Source of the DNA: Halichondria panicea
Taxonomy: Eukaryota; Porifera; Demospongiae; Suberitida; Halichondriidae
Assembly: GCF_963675165.1 (NCBI RefSeq)
Contig: NC_087377.1
Span: 7,271,122 to 7,335,121, forward strand
DNA length: 64,000 nt
Reading direction: 5' to 3'
Shown here piece after piece: positions 1 to 11,472 of the stretch. Each line of letters begins with the position of its first letter. Positions within the stretch are counted from its first letter, which is position 1. The notes below the pieces were generated by a model. The model saw only the letters and a program-made list of their open reading frames with translations. It was not told where the DNA came from and ran no database searches. The translations under genes were made by a program, and so were the position numbers.

Positions 1-2044
1 AAGAGGCCAACAGGGAAAGGTGGTGGACTGGCTGCAAAAGGCAAATCACCATGGTTACGTGGGAATCCCGGGATACTTGGACAGGGGGTACATATATATA
101 GGCATCGACAATTATTTAATAATTATGGTTCAATATTAACATAATTATAGACTATAATTATATATAATATACATGCATGCATGCAGTGAGATTTTATATA
201 CTGGAAGCATGCAGTGAGATTTTATATACTGGAAGGATAATAATTATGATGATGCATGCCTGCCATGCATGCAGTGCATGCTGACTCACCAACAGTGACA
301 ACAGCATGAAGCCAATTTATTACTTCTGGTGTGAATGCTTGTAACACATCTGATGTTCCCACAATTTGTGTGTACTCCATCCTAAGAGCAAAACCAAATC
401 CACGAAAGCCAAGTTCATCAAGTTCATCAAACTGTAAATATTAATAAGAGTCACTGACACTGGAGCATCTAAAACCTATTATATATACAGGACTGGGGCA
501 CTTAAAACCTTACTGCAGTGCTGAACTGGGGCACCTAAAAACCTTACCGCAGTACTGGACTGGGGCACCTAAAACCTTATTGCAGTGCTGAACTGGGGCA
601 CCTAAAACCTTATTGCAGTGCTAAACTGGGGCACCTAAAACCTTATTGTAGTACTTGACTGGGGCACCTAAAACCTTATATTGCGCAGTATATACTGCAT
701 GCATGGACTGGGGTATGGACTGGGATATGGCCTAAACCTTATATATATATATACTGCATGCAGTACTAGATTGGGGCGCCTAAATTCTTACTGCAGTATG
801 CATAAACTGGACTGCATGGGGCACCTAAAACCTTATAATTATACTGGAGTACATGCATGGGGCTGCATGGGGAACCTAAAACCTTACTGCATTCAGTACA
901 GGACTGGGGCACCTATAGAACCTACTGTATATAACAGAACAACTTGGCCGCATGATTCTCTGAGCTGCATGCGCATGCACCAGACGAGTATATAACTGCG
1001 TAATTATAGGGGGTACATTTGCCGATTTGGCGAATCAAAGTGAGGGTCGACAAAATTAAAAATTGCCTAGATACGCAGTCCCAGTATAATTTTATCGTAC
1101 AAAGTTATAATGATCTCATGATCGTCAAATTAAAAATCAGCAATAATACTTCAATCGCCAAACAATATAATTATATAGGCTCCCCAAATTACCCGCTATA
1201 TATACGGTATGGTTTTATAATTAGGTGCTCTGCGTGGTTCAAATATACTTATAATGTGCTGTATGCGTATATACACGTATATATAATTAACATACCAGCT
1301 TCTGAATCTTCCCAAAACGTTTCTCAGCTTCTTTTAGGACACCTTTATGGGAGAGTTGCTCATTCGTTTCAGAACGTTCTCTCAGAGCTTGTTTCTCATC
1401 GCTAGACAAGTTATTATAAGCTTCACTGGCTTCCTTGTTAAAAACACCTGGATTTCCAGCGGTTGCAATGGCACTCTTTCCACCTGTGTGCATGCATGCA
1501 GAACAATAGAGTATCTTGACAATGCATGTGTTTGTATGTGGATGTCGTATACATGCATGTATATATGTCTAGACCATGTATGCATGACGCTAATATATAT
1601 ATACCTTCAGATTTTCCGTACTCTTTTAGAAATTGGTGCCATGGCCCGCTTGACTTCTTCGGAATGTTGTACTGATCAGAGGGACCAGATTCACCCGCAT
1701 CAATGCCACCATGCTTAATTTTCATGTTTTCTCGGCGTATCCAGTTCTGTTCAACATCCATGAATCAATTCATCAAAAATACTACGTACTTCACTCAGTG
1801 AAAAAATGGTAATAAATCTACCTATAGATCTGCATAGTACATGATATAGTAAAAATAAATGTACCCTTATCTGCTTCTCGTTGAGGCCTGTACGGTCCTT
1901 TGCCATTTCCAGGAATGGTTGCTTTTTTTTGCCCCAACCTGTCATACCCTTTCGGTACAGCGACAGCAATATTGTAGTTGTTGAAGTGGAGAAAGGGGCA
2001 CATCTTACAGCCTCCATAGAAATAGTCACAGGTAAAACCGACAA
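1..2044 (-). CDS. Homeodomain-like / HMG-box-like multi-exon gene (3' end off window)
   Basis: Five exons read from splice sites and phase: complement of about 2044-1865 (5' limit unsure), 1746-1605, 1483-1296, 431-290 and 31-1. All joins keep one frame. The first exon ends with TGLNEKQIR and the second opens with NWIRREN, which together resemble helix 3 of a homeodomain. The second exon then has GPWHQFLKEYGKSEG, and the third has SEAYNNLSSDEKQALRERS, which resembles the end of an HMG box. The 290-431 exon carries ELGFRGFGFALRMEY and continues into a further exon that leaves the window. A nuclear DNA-binding role is inferred from these weak matches only. The 5' end and upstream helices of the homeodomain were not found. 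The 33-bp tandem repeat lies in the 432-1295 intron. Alternative: a repeat-associated gene family rather than a classical transcription factor. Confidence 0.5.
181..236. repeat. 28-bp direct duplication
   Basis: Two back-to-back copies of a 28-base unit beginning ATGCAGTGAGATTTTATATA. It sits in an intron of the minus-strand gene, in GCATGC-rich sequence. Confidence 0.85.
489..930. repeat. 33-bp minisatellite
   Basis: Units of about 33 bases with the core ACTGGGGCACCTAAAACCTT. Five near-perfect copies run from about 491 to 680; expanded, decayed copies follow to about 930. It is intronic to the minus-strand homeodomain/HMG-like gene. The short open frame over it on the plus strand is a by-product of the repeat. 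Confidence 0.9.
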
Positions 2045-2152
2045 TGAGTGCAGTGAAAGAAAGGCACCTTGATGGCTATATCTACATGTGGTTGAATAAC
2101 CCTTAAAAGTCTTCTTTTAAGTAAGGGGAGGGGCTGGTCTGCATGCAGAACT

Positions 2153-2204
2153 TAGCCTCGATCCCAGCCCTTTCTCAATTGAGAGCGGCCTGGAATCGAG
2201 GCTA
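2153..2204. repeat. 52-bp palindromic mini-copy of the TAGCCTCG family
   Basis: Begins TAGCCTCGATCCCAGCC and ends GGCCTGGAATCGAGGCTA, so it is almost only two terminal inverted repeats with no interior. The 9-base flanks do not match, so no target duplication is claimed. Confidence 0.65.
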
Positions 2205-2229
2205 TTGAGAACCTAAACCCAGTACCGCA

Positions 2230-2740
2230 GTGCTTAGGTTCTTCCGGTATTCCAGTAAGCCACTGGGAAAAGGTTTCCGAACTGGGTGTCGAGAGAGACA
2301 AGCAAGAGCCCAAGAAACAGCTGAAGAGAAAGAAGTCAGGCTAGCCAAACGCAGAGAAAAGCACAGGGCACTCAAATTCAAGGTAACCATTGCATGGATG
2401 CCAGTAGAGCATCCCAGCAACTGAGACGGGACAAAGAGACTCCTGAGGCTAGGCAGGCACGCCTACAGCAAATGGCTGCTTCCACCAAACCAGCAGAGCT
2501 TCAGGTAAGTACAGGTGGCGTACAGGTGATATAAGCCAGTGTAATTTTCATTACAGATACTCCTGAGGCCAGACAGGCACGCCTACAGCAAATGGCTGCT
2601 AAGTGCCACTTGTCAGTGGCGTTCATGATGATAAGCCAGTGTTTTTTTTCTACAGAGACTCCTGAGGCCAGACAGGCACGCTTGGAACAAGACAGGCATA
2701 GGTATTCACAACACATAGATGTGAACCACCTGTACTGCGC
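2230..2740 (+). CDS. Exons with repeated ETPEARQARL peptide (partial gene)
   Basis: An Arg/Lys/Glu-rich reading frame (about 2230-2382) ends at a good GT donor. A second exon (2418-2504) has an AG acceptor and GTAAGT donor and encodes ETPEARQARLQQMAA. Two more acceptor-flanked copies of the same peptide start at 2557 and about 2656. The last two copies lie in a tandem duplication of about 101 bp (2515 and 2616) that includes the intron end. Basic repeats of this type are known from uncharacterised sponge and cnidarian proteins, some linked to Helitron-type elements; that link is from memory. Phases do not close cleanly between the second and third copies, so the gene may be decayed. No function can be assigned. 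Confidence 0.4.
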
Positions 2741-2819
2741 TCACGCTCGCCCCATGACACCTTGTGTCACCCTAGTAAAGCTTCATGCTCCATCATTATG
2801 CCTCGGTGCGCATGCGCAA

Positions 2820-2892
2820 GCGAGGTATACAGTAGTGTGTTTGTGTGTCTGTCTGTGTGTACGTGTGTACGTACGTGTGTGTGTGTGTGTAG
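2820..2892. repeat. TG-rich microsatellite
   Basis: A GT/TGTG tract with GTAC interruptions, matched on the opposite arm by the CA-rich tract at 4860-4895. Both are part of the arms of the surrounding foldback element. Confidence 0.85.
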
Positions 2893-3279
2893 ACTGCTAC
2901 AGCTGCTCAAAGATGAATCAAGTGAAAGTAAAAGTTTCTATAGGCTTCTAGTCATGGATTTTAATTCGTGGATTTGCAAAATAATGCTTCGTTCTCGAGT
3001 TATTCCTAGTTTACTTACTTGGAATGCCATTGCAGCCTTTTCAGAAGAGCACGTAGCCAAACTTGTTTACCGAATGTTGCTACTCTACTTAGTAGTTAGC
3101 TCTGCACTAGAACGCTAGCTATTGGTAGCTGCAAGAGTGAGAATAGAGCTGCAAGGCTCTGCAGACGGATTAATTTTAGACTTGAACTTTTGGAATCGAT
3201 CGTTTTTAACAACAATCACGGTCGACCATTACCCAATCTTAGACTTTGCATGATTATTCAGTGGAAGCATAGATTGAGT

Positions 3280-3799
3280 ACAGCGGTTTTCAGAGTTCTT
3301 GCATGCAATGTCTAGAGCGGAAGTACTTGTCACGTGAACCATTACCTAACAAGATTCATTCCAAATCGATTTTTTTCCAATACATGGTTTAGGAGAAAAT
3401 CAACCTTTGGAAACAGCCTTTGCAAGCCTTTTGCGTCACCGCTGAAGCTATCCTTGAGATTGTAAGCAGTTCAAATAGTTTTGTGAGCTACTATTAGTAA
3501 CATAAGACTGGATGTCTGGAGCTAAGAGAGATTCTACTGTCTGTAAGACTCATCAACTTGCAGCAACACAAAATGAGTAGGCAGGCCGGGGCAAGCCACT
3601 TCAACCAGTTCCGTATAATACTGGGAAGCTACACTCCTATTTCAGACTTCTCTGAATAACTAGTAACGAGGAGTAATTTTGTAATTAAAAACTCAATGTA
3701 AAAAAACTTGTCTGACTCAGCAATATTTGTGGGAATATCACGTGACAAGTGACTTCCGCTCTAGACATTGGAGATGCAAGAACTCTGAAAACCGCTGTA
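3280..3799. repeat. Nested inverted repeat inside the foldback element
   Basis: About 58-62-base arms: 3280-3337 (CAGCGGTTTTCAGAGTTCTT onward) and 3738-3799 (its complement, ending AAGAACTCTGAAAACCGCTG). They enclose about 400 bases with no coding signal. The right arm abuts a copy of the GGGATTGGAAACG dispersed repeat (about 3806). Confidence 0.75.
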
Positions 3800-4249
3800 G
3801 TTAACAGGGATTGGAAACGGGATCACGTGCGACAATGACTCCAACGTTGCCTCTTGAAACCATCCGTGTTACGGTTCAGAGTGCAATAGGCAGTGGGCGT
3901 TAACCTCCAGCAGCAACTAAAACCATGCTAAAACTCCTCTTCTCCAGCTTCTAAAGTTGGGCTGGGCACAACCCAGCCTATAAATCTCTAGTGTTCATCA
4001 TTTGGAACCACATTAGTTGTGAATTTGTCCAAGTTTGAGTTTCAAGACGACCCTACAACACTTTTGTGAGTTTTGTATGCTTTTTCTCCCTAGAACCAGA
4101 GTTTAAACTAGTGTTCAAGCTGGCGCTGTGCTAATGCCTCTCGCCATGTTTTTGCTTTCGCTCAAAAGTATTAGAGTGTTATCTATAATGAATTTTATAT
4201 TAAAGTTAGCTTATCTATATAAAGTCACTGAGAAGAAAATACTTATTTA

Positions 4250-4456
4250 CATGCATTTATTGTTGTTATTTATTGTATTATGTGGCTTACCAGGACCTCA
4301 AGAAAGAAGAAAATTGATTCTTCCAGGATCTGTAGTTCAGTGTATATAATATCTAAGAAGAAAAGACCTGTGTACATGCATATTGTTTGTTATATGGTAG
4401 TGTTTTGTGGTTTACCAGGCCCTCAAGACAAAAATGATTCTGCCAGGAGAATCTGG
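4250..4456 (+). repeat. Imperfect ~100-bp tandem duplication
   Basis: Two diverged copies, each running from ACATGCAT through TTACCAGG(A/C)CCTCAAGA to a CCAGGA end. The short open frames across it are probably not genes. Confidence 0.55.
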
Positions 4457-4944
4457 ATCTGGATCTTGGATATCACACGTGGGAATGAGCGCGCATGCGC
4501 ATTACATCCACAGGAATAATTAAAGGGTGTGTCCAAAGAGATCAATGGCTACTGTACTGCTAGCTAGCTAGCTAGCTGTTTTAACAGATATTTTCTGAGT
4601 ATTGTAGCTAACAAAAAGCTAGCGGTTTAGTGCAAGGCTAACTCATATGTTGAATAGAAAGTTTGTGCGGACAGATGATGCTATGAAAGATTCTGAAGAG
4701 ACTGCAACAGCCTTCAATGTGAGTCAAACTAGCCATAACTCGAGAAAGAAGCTTTAGTTTGCTAATCCACGAATCAAAATCCAAGAGAACGTGGCTAGAA
4801 GCCTATAGAAGCTGTTAGTTTTCGTCGCATTGCAACCGTTGAGCAGTTATAGCTGGAATACACACACACACAGACAGACAGACACACACACAGTCAGCTT
4901 TACCATATCCCTCGTGCGGCTACGCCTCGAGGCATAATAATCTT

Positions 4945-5695
4945 TAACCTAGAAGAAGTATATAGTGTTTCAAAGTATTCCATTAGTGATTGTAATGAGC
5001 CACAATGGTGTTGATTGAAAAACATGTGTTGCTGATTTCAAGTATCAACTACACTAATTAATTTATGTGTTTATTTGTACCTCTATGCAGAGGTGAAGAG
5101 GTTATAATTTCACAATTTTTAGTTATAGGCCAAGCATAGGAATAGGTTCATCGTAATGTCTTATTTATATGACCTGAATGCATTCTTGTGAGAAGTTACA
5201 CCATGCTCAATTTAGTAGGTAAACGTTGAACATGTCGACCGTTTGTGTATGCAGATATGCCTTGAAGACCCAAATTCCAACATCATCAGGCAAATACAAG
5301 AAAGAAATAACTTCAGAAAGATTATGGGATCCCTATATAAGTTAAAAAGTCATAAAAGAACAAGAAAGTTTTTTCGTATATAGTTTTTGTTTTTTTTGTA
5401 ACTTTTCCATACCAGCTTCATTTCAGTTTATATTTCACAAAAATGTCATAAATATCACAATAATAATGGCCAATAGACAGTTGATATTTCCAAATGGCCA
5501 ACAGGCATAATAATATATAATTCTGTCTTTATAGAGTCTATAGTGTCTTAGGTGAGATCCAGAGGAGAGTTTTGCTCAATCTGGCTGATGCTACAAGCTC
5601 TCCCCTACAGCATGTATGCAGGAACGATAACATTTGCTGCTCATCAGCCTGTCTTCTGTCTTTTTGCTACTCATAGCCAGCCACCTTCGGTATAG
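4945..5695. other. No gene seen
   Basis: AT-rich sequence with no convincing exon, RNA gene or strong repeat on either strand. Confidence 0.5.
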
Positions 5696-5830
5696 CCTCG
5701 ATTCAAGCCTGGAGGCCTGGTTTCGAGGCCTGATCATATACATGACGTCAACCGTAACACGGATGGTTTCATCCGGTTCTATTGCGTTTCCAATCCCTCT
5801 CCCTCCTTAATCTATGGTGGAAGCTATTAG
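5696..5830. repeat. TAGCCTCG mini-copy plus CGTTTCCAATCCCTCTC repeat
   Basis: A diverged TAGCCTCG palindrome (about 5697-5735) is followed by a dispersed repeat. Read on the minus strand, that repeat holds GGGATTGGAAACG and then CCATCCGTGTTACGGTT, the same two blocks in the same order as at 3806-3880. Other copies of the first block lie near 6200, 18535 and 44885. Confidence 0.6.
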
Positions 5831-6020
5831 CTGTTTAATAGTAGCTTTATGTTATGTAGCTTTGGCATCTCCACCGAGGCATCAGCACCTGCTGTGCTTT
5901 CATTATCCCAGAGAAGAGTGCAGTGTGCATGTGGTAATAATAACATAGCAATCTAGATATATATATAGGGCTAGGGTATAGATATACTACTATAGTAATG
6001 AGGTTCCCCCCATTTTTTGA

Positions 6021-6190
6021 TACCGTATAGCGGGTAATTTTCGGAGGACAAAATATTCGTGGTTCAGCATGTCTCACCCTGTAGGTAAAGGTAGGCAAGG
6101 TCGCTTCATTCGTGGGTAAAATATTCGTGGTCAGACCTCCAACCGCGAAACCACGAATATTTTGCCCCCAGGAAAATTACCAGCTACATC
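6021..6190. mobile_element. ACCGTATAGCGGG MITE, copy 1 (right end decayed)
   Basis: Left TIR ACCGTATAGCGGGTAATTTTC; interior GGTAAAGGTAGGCAAGGTCG, shared with three other copies in the window. The right TIR is eroded. No coding capacity. Confidence 0.8.
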
Positions 6191-6238
6191 ATAGATAAAA
6201 GATTGGAAACGCCTCACGTGATGCTGCACAAAACCAGT

Positions 6239-6318
6239 GTGATGACACATTATCTGAATTATAGCCGCGTCTATCAGCAAAGCGAAACGCGGCTATAATT
6301 CAGATAATGTGTCATCAC
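6239..6318. repeat. Perfect 32-bp hairpin, 16-nt loop
   Basis: Bases 6239-6270 and 6287-6318 are exact reverse complements over 32 positions (GTGATGACACATTATC at the base, AGCCGCGT near the loop). The loop is 6271-6286. It lies just 3' of the stop codon of the minus-strand receptor-tail exon. Confidence 0.95.
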
Positions 6319-6357
6319 TCTATAGCACAGTAGCTCCTACTTTATAAAGGTCAGAGG

Positions 6358-6640
6358 TCAGTTTGACATGACAGAATACGACCTTTGTGAGAGGTCACCC
6401 CTTTTAGGGACTCTGTCTGCGCGCTCATAGGCAATGTTCCTCTTGAGTACTGAAGCATAAGCTTCGTTGGGCTGCTCAATTCCTGCAAATGTTGATGACC
6501 AATCCACTCTTCCATCTGACTCTGGAACCTCAACTGCATGTCAATTGTTCAAGATAAGTTAAATGATTTAGGTACCTTTATTTTGTCTCCGTTTCCTTAA
6601 AATCACAACGACAATTCCAACAGCGGCGACCTCCTCTGAC
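6358..6640 (-). CDS. Last two exons of a receptor-like gene (5' part lost or displaced)
   Basis: Minus-strand exon 6640-6576 encodes a hydrophobic stretch ending in a basic stop-transfer motif (VAAVGIVVVILRKRR). It joins through a short GT-AG intron, phase 1 on both sides, to exon 6533-6358. That exon runs to a TGA stop and encodes a polar tail with an ITIM-like motif (AYASVL) and a second tyrosine near the end (RSYSVMSN). This looks like the end of a single-pass membrane receptor. Its upstream side is now occupied by the 6648-7444 TIR element and, 25 bp beyond that, the copia element, so no further upstream exon can be placed. The receptor type is unknown; the call rests on splice logic and composition. 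Confidence 0.5.
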
Positions 6641-6647
6641 CTCACAT

Positions 6648-7444
6648 TAGCCTCTAACACAGGCTCTCCTTTTTGTTATCACATCGTTCAATAAGATAAA
6701 ATACTGTATTAATTCGTTCAATGAGATAAAATACGGTAGCTAGTATAGGAGGAATAAAGAAAGAAATAGACGTAGAGTTAGGAAAAAAGAGGCCTGTATC
6801 GGGAAGTCGCGTGAGGGTAGAAGAAGGGTGAAAATGAGCGTGGGCATGCTGAGCTAGAGATGTTGGACTGCCCATGCAGAGATCTATGACTAATACAACT
6901 TTACATGCAGCATGCAAGCTGGACATGGACTTGGAACTGGAAGTTTGCAAGCACTATAGCTAGCTATACCTTAGTCTTAGCTAGATGATCTACTAGTTAT
7001 GTGTTCAGATTCTATCAGACTATCACCTTTTCTTGTGTCTTTCTACATGCTATTATAAATTATAGTCTACTGATAGTATAGATCAAGAATAGCTTAGTCA
7101 TCATTATCATATAGCAGGTAGCTACTGCCACCAGAGCTGGCCACGCTGGTTCGATCTCTGATCTGACTTGTAGCACATATCTATGCTTGTAGCACAGCTT
7201 GGTGGTTGTCTCAGTACAGTCTTATTAACTCTGAATGCGTGGGAGAATATCTTACGTCATGATTGTGGGCTACATATCGCCCACGTTCATAAAAATCCTT
7301 GTGGATCACGTGATTTCCCAAACCGCCTTACTTTTTCTTAACTGTACGCCCATTTCTTTCTTTGCTGCCTCACTACGTCTTTCTTATGATTTATGGATGA
7401 ACAGTGACAACAGCAAGAAAAAGTAAGGCCTGGGATCGAGGCTA
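6648..7444. mobile_element. TAGCCTC TIR element, 797 bp, with 9-bp TSD
   Basis: Starts TAGCCTCTAACACAGGC and ends GCCTGGGATCGAGGCTA. The identical 9-mer ACCTCACAT flanks both sides (6639-6647 and 7445-7453). The ends are imperfect inverted repeats, and the interior contains the GATAAAATACGG / AAAGAAAGAAA module seen in other foldback copies. No transposase. The 9-bp duplication fits a Mutator-like (MULE) or related superfamily. Confidence 0.8.
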
Positions 7445-7469
7445 ACCTCACATCACAAAATAGAACTCC

Positions 7470-7627
7470 TGTTGCAGAGTAATAAGCTTAATCAACTTGG
7501 TAAGTTTGAGATTTCACAAAACACGTGTAAGAGTAAAACTAGAAATTACACTTAAATAGAACATAACATAATCTAGAACATTCCATACAAGTGTCCATAC
7601 AACTATAAGTGTCCATGTATTCTAACA
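7470..7627 (-). repeat. Copia 3' LTR (158 bp)
   Basis: On the minus strand it begins TGTTAGAATACATGG and ends CTCTGCAACA, the usual TG...CA form. A purine run (GAGAAGGAG) precedes it and can serve as polypurine tract. Its partner LTR is the split copy at 11486-11570 plus 14333-14415. Flanks are ACTCC on the left and ACTCT on the right of the whole element, a near-perfect 5-bp target duplication. Confidence 0.85.
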
Positions 7628-10600
7628 CTCCTTCTCGCTTGCGTTGGGATGTTCAATTATTAGTGCCACTCCGGCCATGAGTCTCAATTTCTCAAACTGT
7701 TCATCATTCAGTCCTTTGGTCATACAATCAGCGTTCGTTCGACAATATTCAAGTTCCACCTTTCCATTTCCAACTTGTTCTCGGATATAATGGTATTTGA
7801 TTCCAATATGTTTAGATCGACCATGGAACTGAGGATTTCTTGCTATACTTATAGCAGACTGGTTGTCTTCGAAGATGACCATTTTCTTCGGTGGTTCTTT
7901 CTTTATATCGGCAAGTAATTGCTGCAACCAGACAGATTCTTGAGCAGTACTGGCAAGGGCAATGTACTCAGCTTCTGCGGTTGAGAGTGCCACGCAAGCT
8001 TGTTTCTTACTTCTCCAACTTATGGCTGTTCCACCAATTTGGAACACATACCCAGAGGTAGACTTGCGATCATCCAGGTCACCACCCCAGTCAGCGTCAG
8101 AGAAACCCACACAATCCTTATCGGTGCTTGTCTTGAAGAGGAGACCATACTTCTGAGTCCCTTTCAGATACCGAAAGATTCGCTTTACAGCAATTCAATG
8201 TTGCTTTGTTGGCTTTGCACAAAACTTAGCCACATTACCGACAGCATAGGTAATATCAGGCCTTGTGGCAGCGGACAGGTATAGGAGACTTCCCACAGCT
8301 GACTGATACTGTGCTTGATCTACAAAAGTGTCCTCATCTTTTGCTTTCACCAACTTTGTACTTGTGTCCACAGGAGTTCGAATCGTCTTGCAATCTTGCA
8401 TACCGTATCGCTTCAAAATGTTCTCAGTGTACGACTGTTGGCCCATCCAAACATATCCTGTAGTCTGGTCTTGGATGAATTTTACACCTAGGAAGTAATG
8501 CAAAGCTCCCATGTCTTTCACTTCAAACTGGCGTGACAGAGCTTGCTTGACTTCAGTCATTCGCTTTTGGGTCTTTCCAGCTAGAAGAATATCATCCACA
8601 TATACGGCAATCAGGAACATCTCTCCTTCTGTAGCCATATAGATACAGGGGTCTCCAGTGGCTTGTACGAATCCCATGTTCTTCAGGTGAGAATTTAAGG
8701 CAGAATTCCAGCATCTTGGACTTTGTTTTAAACCATAGAGGCTTTTCTTCAATCTGCACACCAAATCCGTCTTGCCTTTGACTGCATACCCCTCTGGCTG
8801 AGCCATGTACACTTCCTCTTGCAGTTCTCCATTTAAGAAGGCAGTAGTGACATCCATTTGATGCAACTTCAAACCATGCTGTACTGCAAGTGCTACAACA
8901 GTTCTCTGAGATTCAAATCGGACTACCGGCGAAAATGTTTTATCGTAATCTTGACCGTATCGTTGTGAGTATCCTTGTGCTACTAAACGAGCCTTGTGTC
9001 TTTCGATTGTTCCATTAGCACCTTTCTTGGTTTTAAATACCCACTTAGAACCAGCAGTTTTTCTGTCTTTGGGTAGATCCCACACCTCGTTCGTATATGT
9101 AGGGATTCCATCTCCTTCTCCATTGCATTCACCCATTTAGTCTTGTCTGATCGAGTCATTGCTTCCTCTAGGGTGGTAGGATCTTCAGAGATTCCTGCAA
9201 TTATTGCTCAACCATAGTAATCAGGCTCTCTTCTTTGTCTTGACGATCGTCTAACTTGTTCTTAAGGTTCGTCGTCTTCGCTTAGACATTCAGTGTGATC
9301 AACTTCATGGGAACTATCATCCCCTTCACTTGAGCAATCGAGTTCAACAGTCCGTGTTTCTTGCTCGTTCTGAGTTGTTATCACATCACGACTGAAAATT
9401 ATTTTCTCTCGTTCTATGTCATAGAGACGGTAGGCTTTGGTTTCAGTACCGTATCCTAACATGAGACATTTCCTTGCCTTGGCGTCAAGCTTTTGTCGCT
9501 CATCACTAAGAATATGTGCATAGCACACACAACCAAAAGTCTTGAGATGGCTAACGTTTGGCTTTTCTTCAGTCCAGGCCTCAAAAGGTGTCTTTCCTTC
9601 AACAGCTGTTGTTGGACTACGATTTCGAAGATACGCGGCTGTTAAGAGTGCTTCAGCCCAGAAATTCTTCTGCAATTTAGAGTCAGATAGCATTGAGCGT
9701 ACCATTTCCATCAGTGTTCTATTCATACGTTCTGCCACCCCGTTCTGTTGGGGAGTCTTTGGCACTGTGAACTGATGACGTACTCCTTCTTTCTTCTCTA
9801 GAGGTGTACTCTCCTCCATTATCTGTTCGTAGAGTCTTCAGTTTTCGTCCACTCGAGTTTTCCACTAGGGCCTTCCACTCCATGAACTTCTGAAACACTT
9901 GATCCTTGCTCTTAAGCACATATACCCACACGTATCGAGTGGCATCGTCAATAAATGTGACGAAATAGAGACCTCCACCCTTTGATGGTGTAGAGATTTT
10001 GCCACAGACATCACTATGTACAAGTCCTAGGGGTACCTTGGCTCTCTTTCCTCCAGTCTTTGGAAAATGGCTCTTGTGATGTTTTCCATCAACGCATGCT
10101 TGGCAGAAGCTGATCTCTTTTGACGAGTCATAGTCAAAACCAGTTACAAGTTCCTCTCTGGCTAGCTTCTGTAAGTTTCTTACACTAATGTGTCCATACT
10201 TTCGATGCCAGTTGTCGACTCTTCGACCTTAGTCTCTTCGACCTTTGTCTCGGCTGCGTGTGTGTACACGCTATTCGAAAAACAGTTCAAATAGTACAGT
10301 TCTCCTGCTTTGGTTGCAACAGCTACAAGCCTTTTGTTGAATAAAATCTGACAGTTGGCTTTCCCGAATCTCACAGTTTTTCCATTTTCTGTAGCCACTG
10401 AGACACTGAGCAGATTATATGACAATCTTGGGACATTTTGCAACTTGCAGGTCTGGCTTCTGCCACTGGGTAATTTGCTGTTTAGCACCACGACTCCGCG
10501 TCCAACAGCATCAACTTCATACCCATCACCCAGTTTGACTTTCAATGGTGCCTCAAGATTCTTGTACTCGACAAATACACTACGATCGTTGCACATGTGG

Positions 10601-11446
10601 CTGGTAGCACCCGAGTCCACTATCCAAGCAGCCTTAATTGGATCTCCCGTCATCGCATGCTGTGCACATAGTATCACATCCTCGTCCACTTGAGCTGCAT
10701 TAGCCTTGGGTGGGATTCTACAGTTTTTCTTGATGTGACCGAGTTTTCCACAATTGTAACACTTTGGGCCTTTCTTCTTGAATTTATGACTGGCAGCCAT
10801 GGCTCTGTCATTTCCAGCACTAGATTCTTCTTTACCCTTCAGCTTGCGCTCCTCATGTAGTAACCTCTCAGTAACAAGTTCCATCTTGGGTACTTTAGCG
10901 TTTGCTTCGAGAGCTGTGACAAGCATGCTATACGACTCCGGTAGGCTAGCAAGTAGATGAACAACTCGATCTTCTTCCGAGACAGGATCGTCTATCACTG
11001 ACAGAGCGTCAAATACTTCTGTCATAGCCTTCACATGAACATGTACGGAATCACCGTCTTTCAGTCTAAGGGCATACAGTTTGGGCATACAGTTTACGTC
11101 GCAGTTCTGACTTATTCGCCCAGGTTTTCTTCTGAAATTGGTTTCTCCAGACTTCCACAGGATCCTCAGGAGTTCCAAGTAGGTACAGCAGCGATGGTTG
11201 AGCACAATAATTGCTAGTGCACGATCCTTCCTAGCCAAAAAACTTAGCTAGCCTGTCTGCATCACCTTCTCCAGGAGCGAGTTCAGAGCCATTCACGATT
11301 CCCCACAATCCATCATTCATCAATGCCATTTGACATTGGATTTTCCATGTAGGGAAGTTTGACCCGTTCAAGGGTTGAACAGTCACCGACTTCGATTCAG
11401 CCATTGTTCGATCAGGTAAGTCTTTCAATACTGTAACTAACAACAA
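7622..11446 (-). pseudogene. Copia gag-pol polyprotein, broken
   Basis: Gag starts about 11446 or the internal ATG near 11407 and shifts frame near 11235. The next open stretch (11238-10180) has a CCHC knuckle CYNCGKLGHIKKNC (about residues 160-173) and the protease motif DSGATSHM (208-215). Integrase follows with HRKYGH...FCQACVDGK (zinc site), TDNGGEY and QQNGVAERMNRT (D and E of the DDE triad), with a frameshift after TDNGGEY. Stops TAA and TGA lie near 9260 and 9208, and a frameshift near 9100. Reverse transcriptase (9136-8195) keeps YVDD (about 8602-8591). An in-frame TGA at 8197-8195 replaces the Trp expected before AVKRIFRYLKG. RNase H (8110-7622) keeps STAEAEY and EDNQSA. Family known from plant TNT1-like and insect copia elements. 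Confidence 0.9.
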
Positions 11447-11472
11447 ATAGCTTATAGGAGCTAAACAAGGCC

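Larger units (their letters stand above)
2794..4941. mobile_element. Foldback DNA element with ~250-bp inverted arms
   Basis: The left end reads ATTATGCCTCGG and the right end CGAGGCATAATAAT. The arms (about 2794-3060 and 4690-4941) are inverted copies, clearly alike but not identical; both contain the CA/TG tract, a TTCTATAGGCTTCTAG motif and a TCGTGGATT motif. No transposase is visible inside, so it is non-autonomous. A second inverted pair is nested within. No clear target duplication was found. Confidence 0.7.

Noticed and set aside
489-930. Possible CRISPR-like array
   Set aside because: Units are directly tandem with no unique spacers, in a eukaryotic intron.
2592-3118. Plus-strand frames of 118-119 codons
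   Set aside because: They cross the TG microsatellite and foldback arm and have no recognisable domain.
5847-6098. 83-codon minus-strand frame
   Set aside because: It runs across the ACCGTATAGCGGG MITE; similar frames appear over the other copies (25938-26159, 37972-38175).
7130-7180. tRNA-like B-box (GGTTCGATCTC)
   Set aside because: No matching A-box or cloverleaf could be drawn around it.
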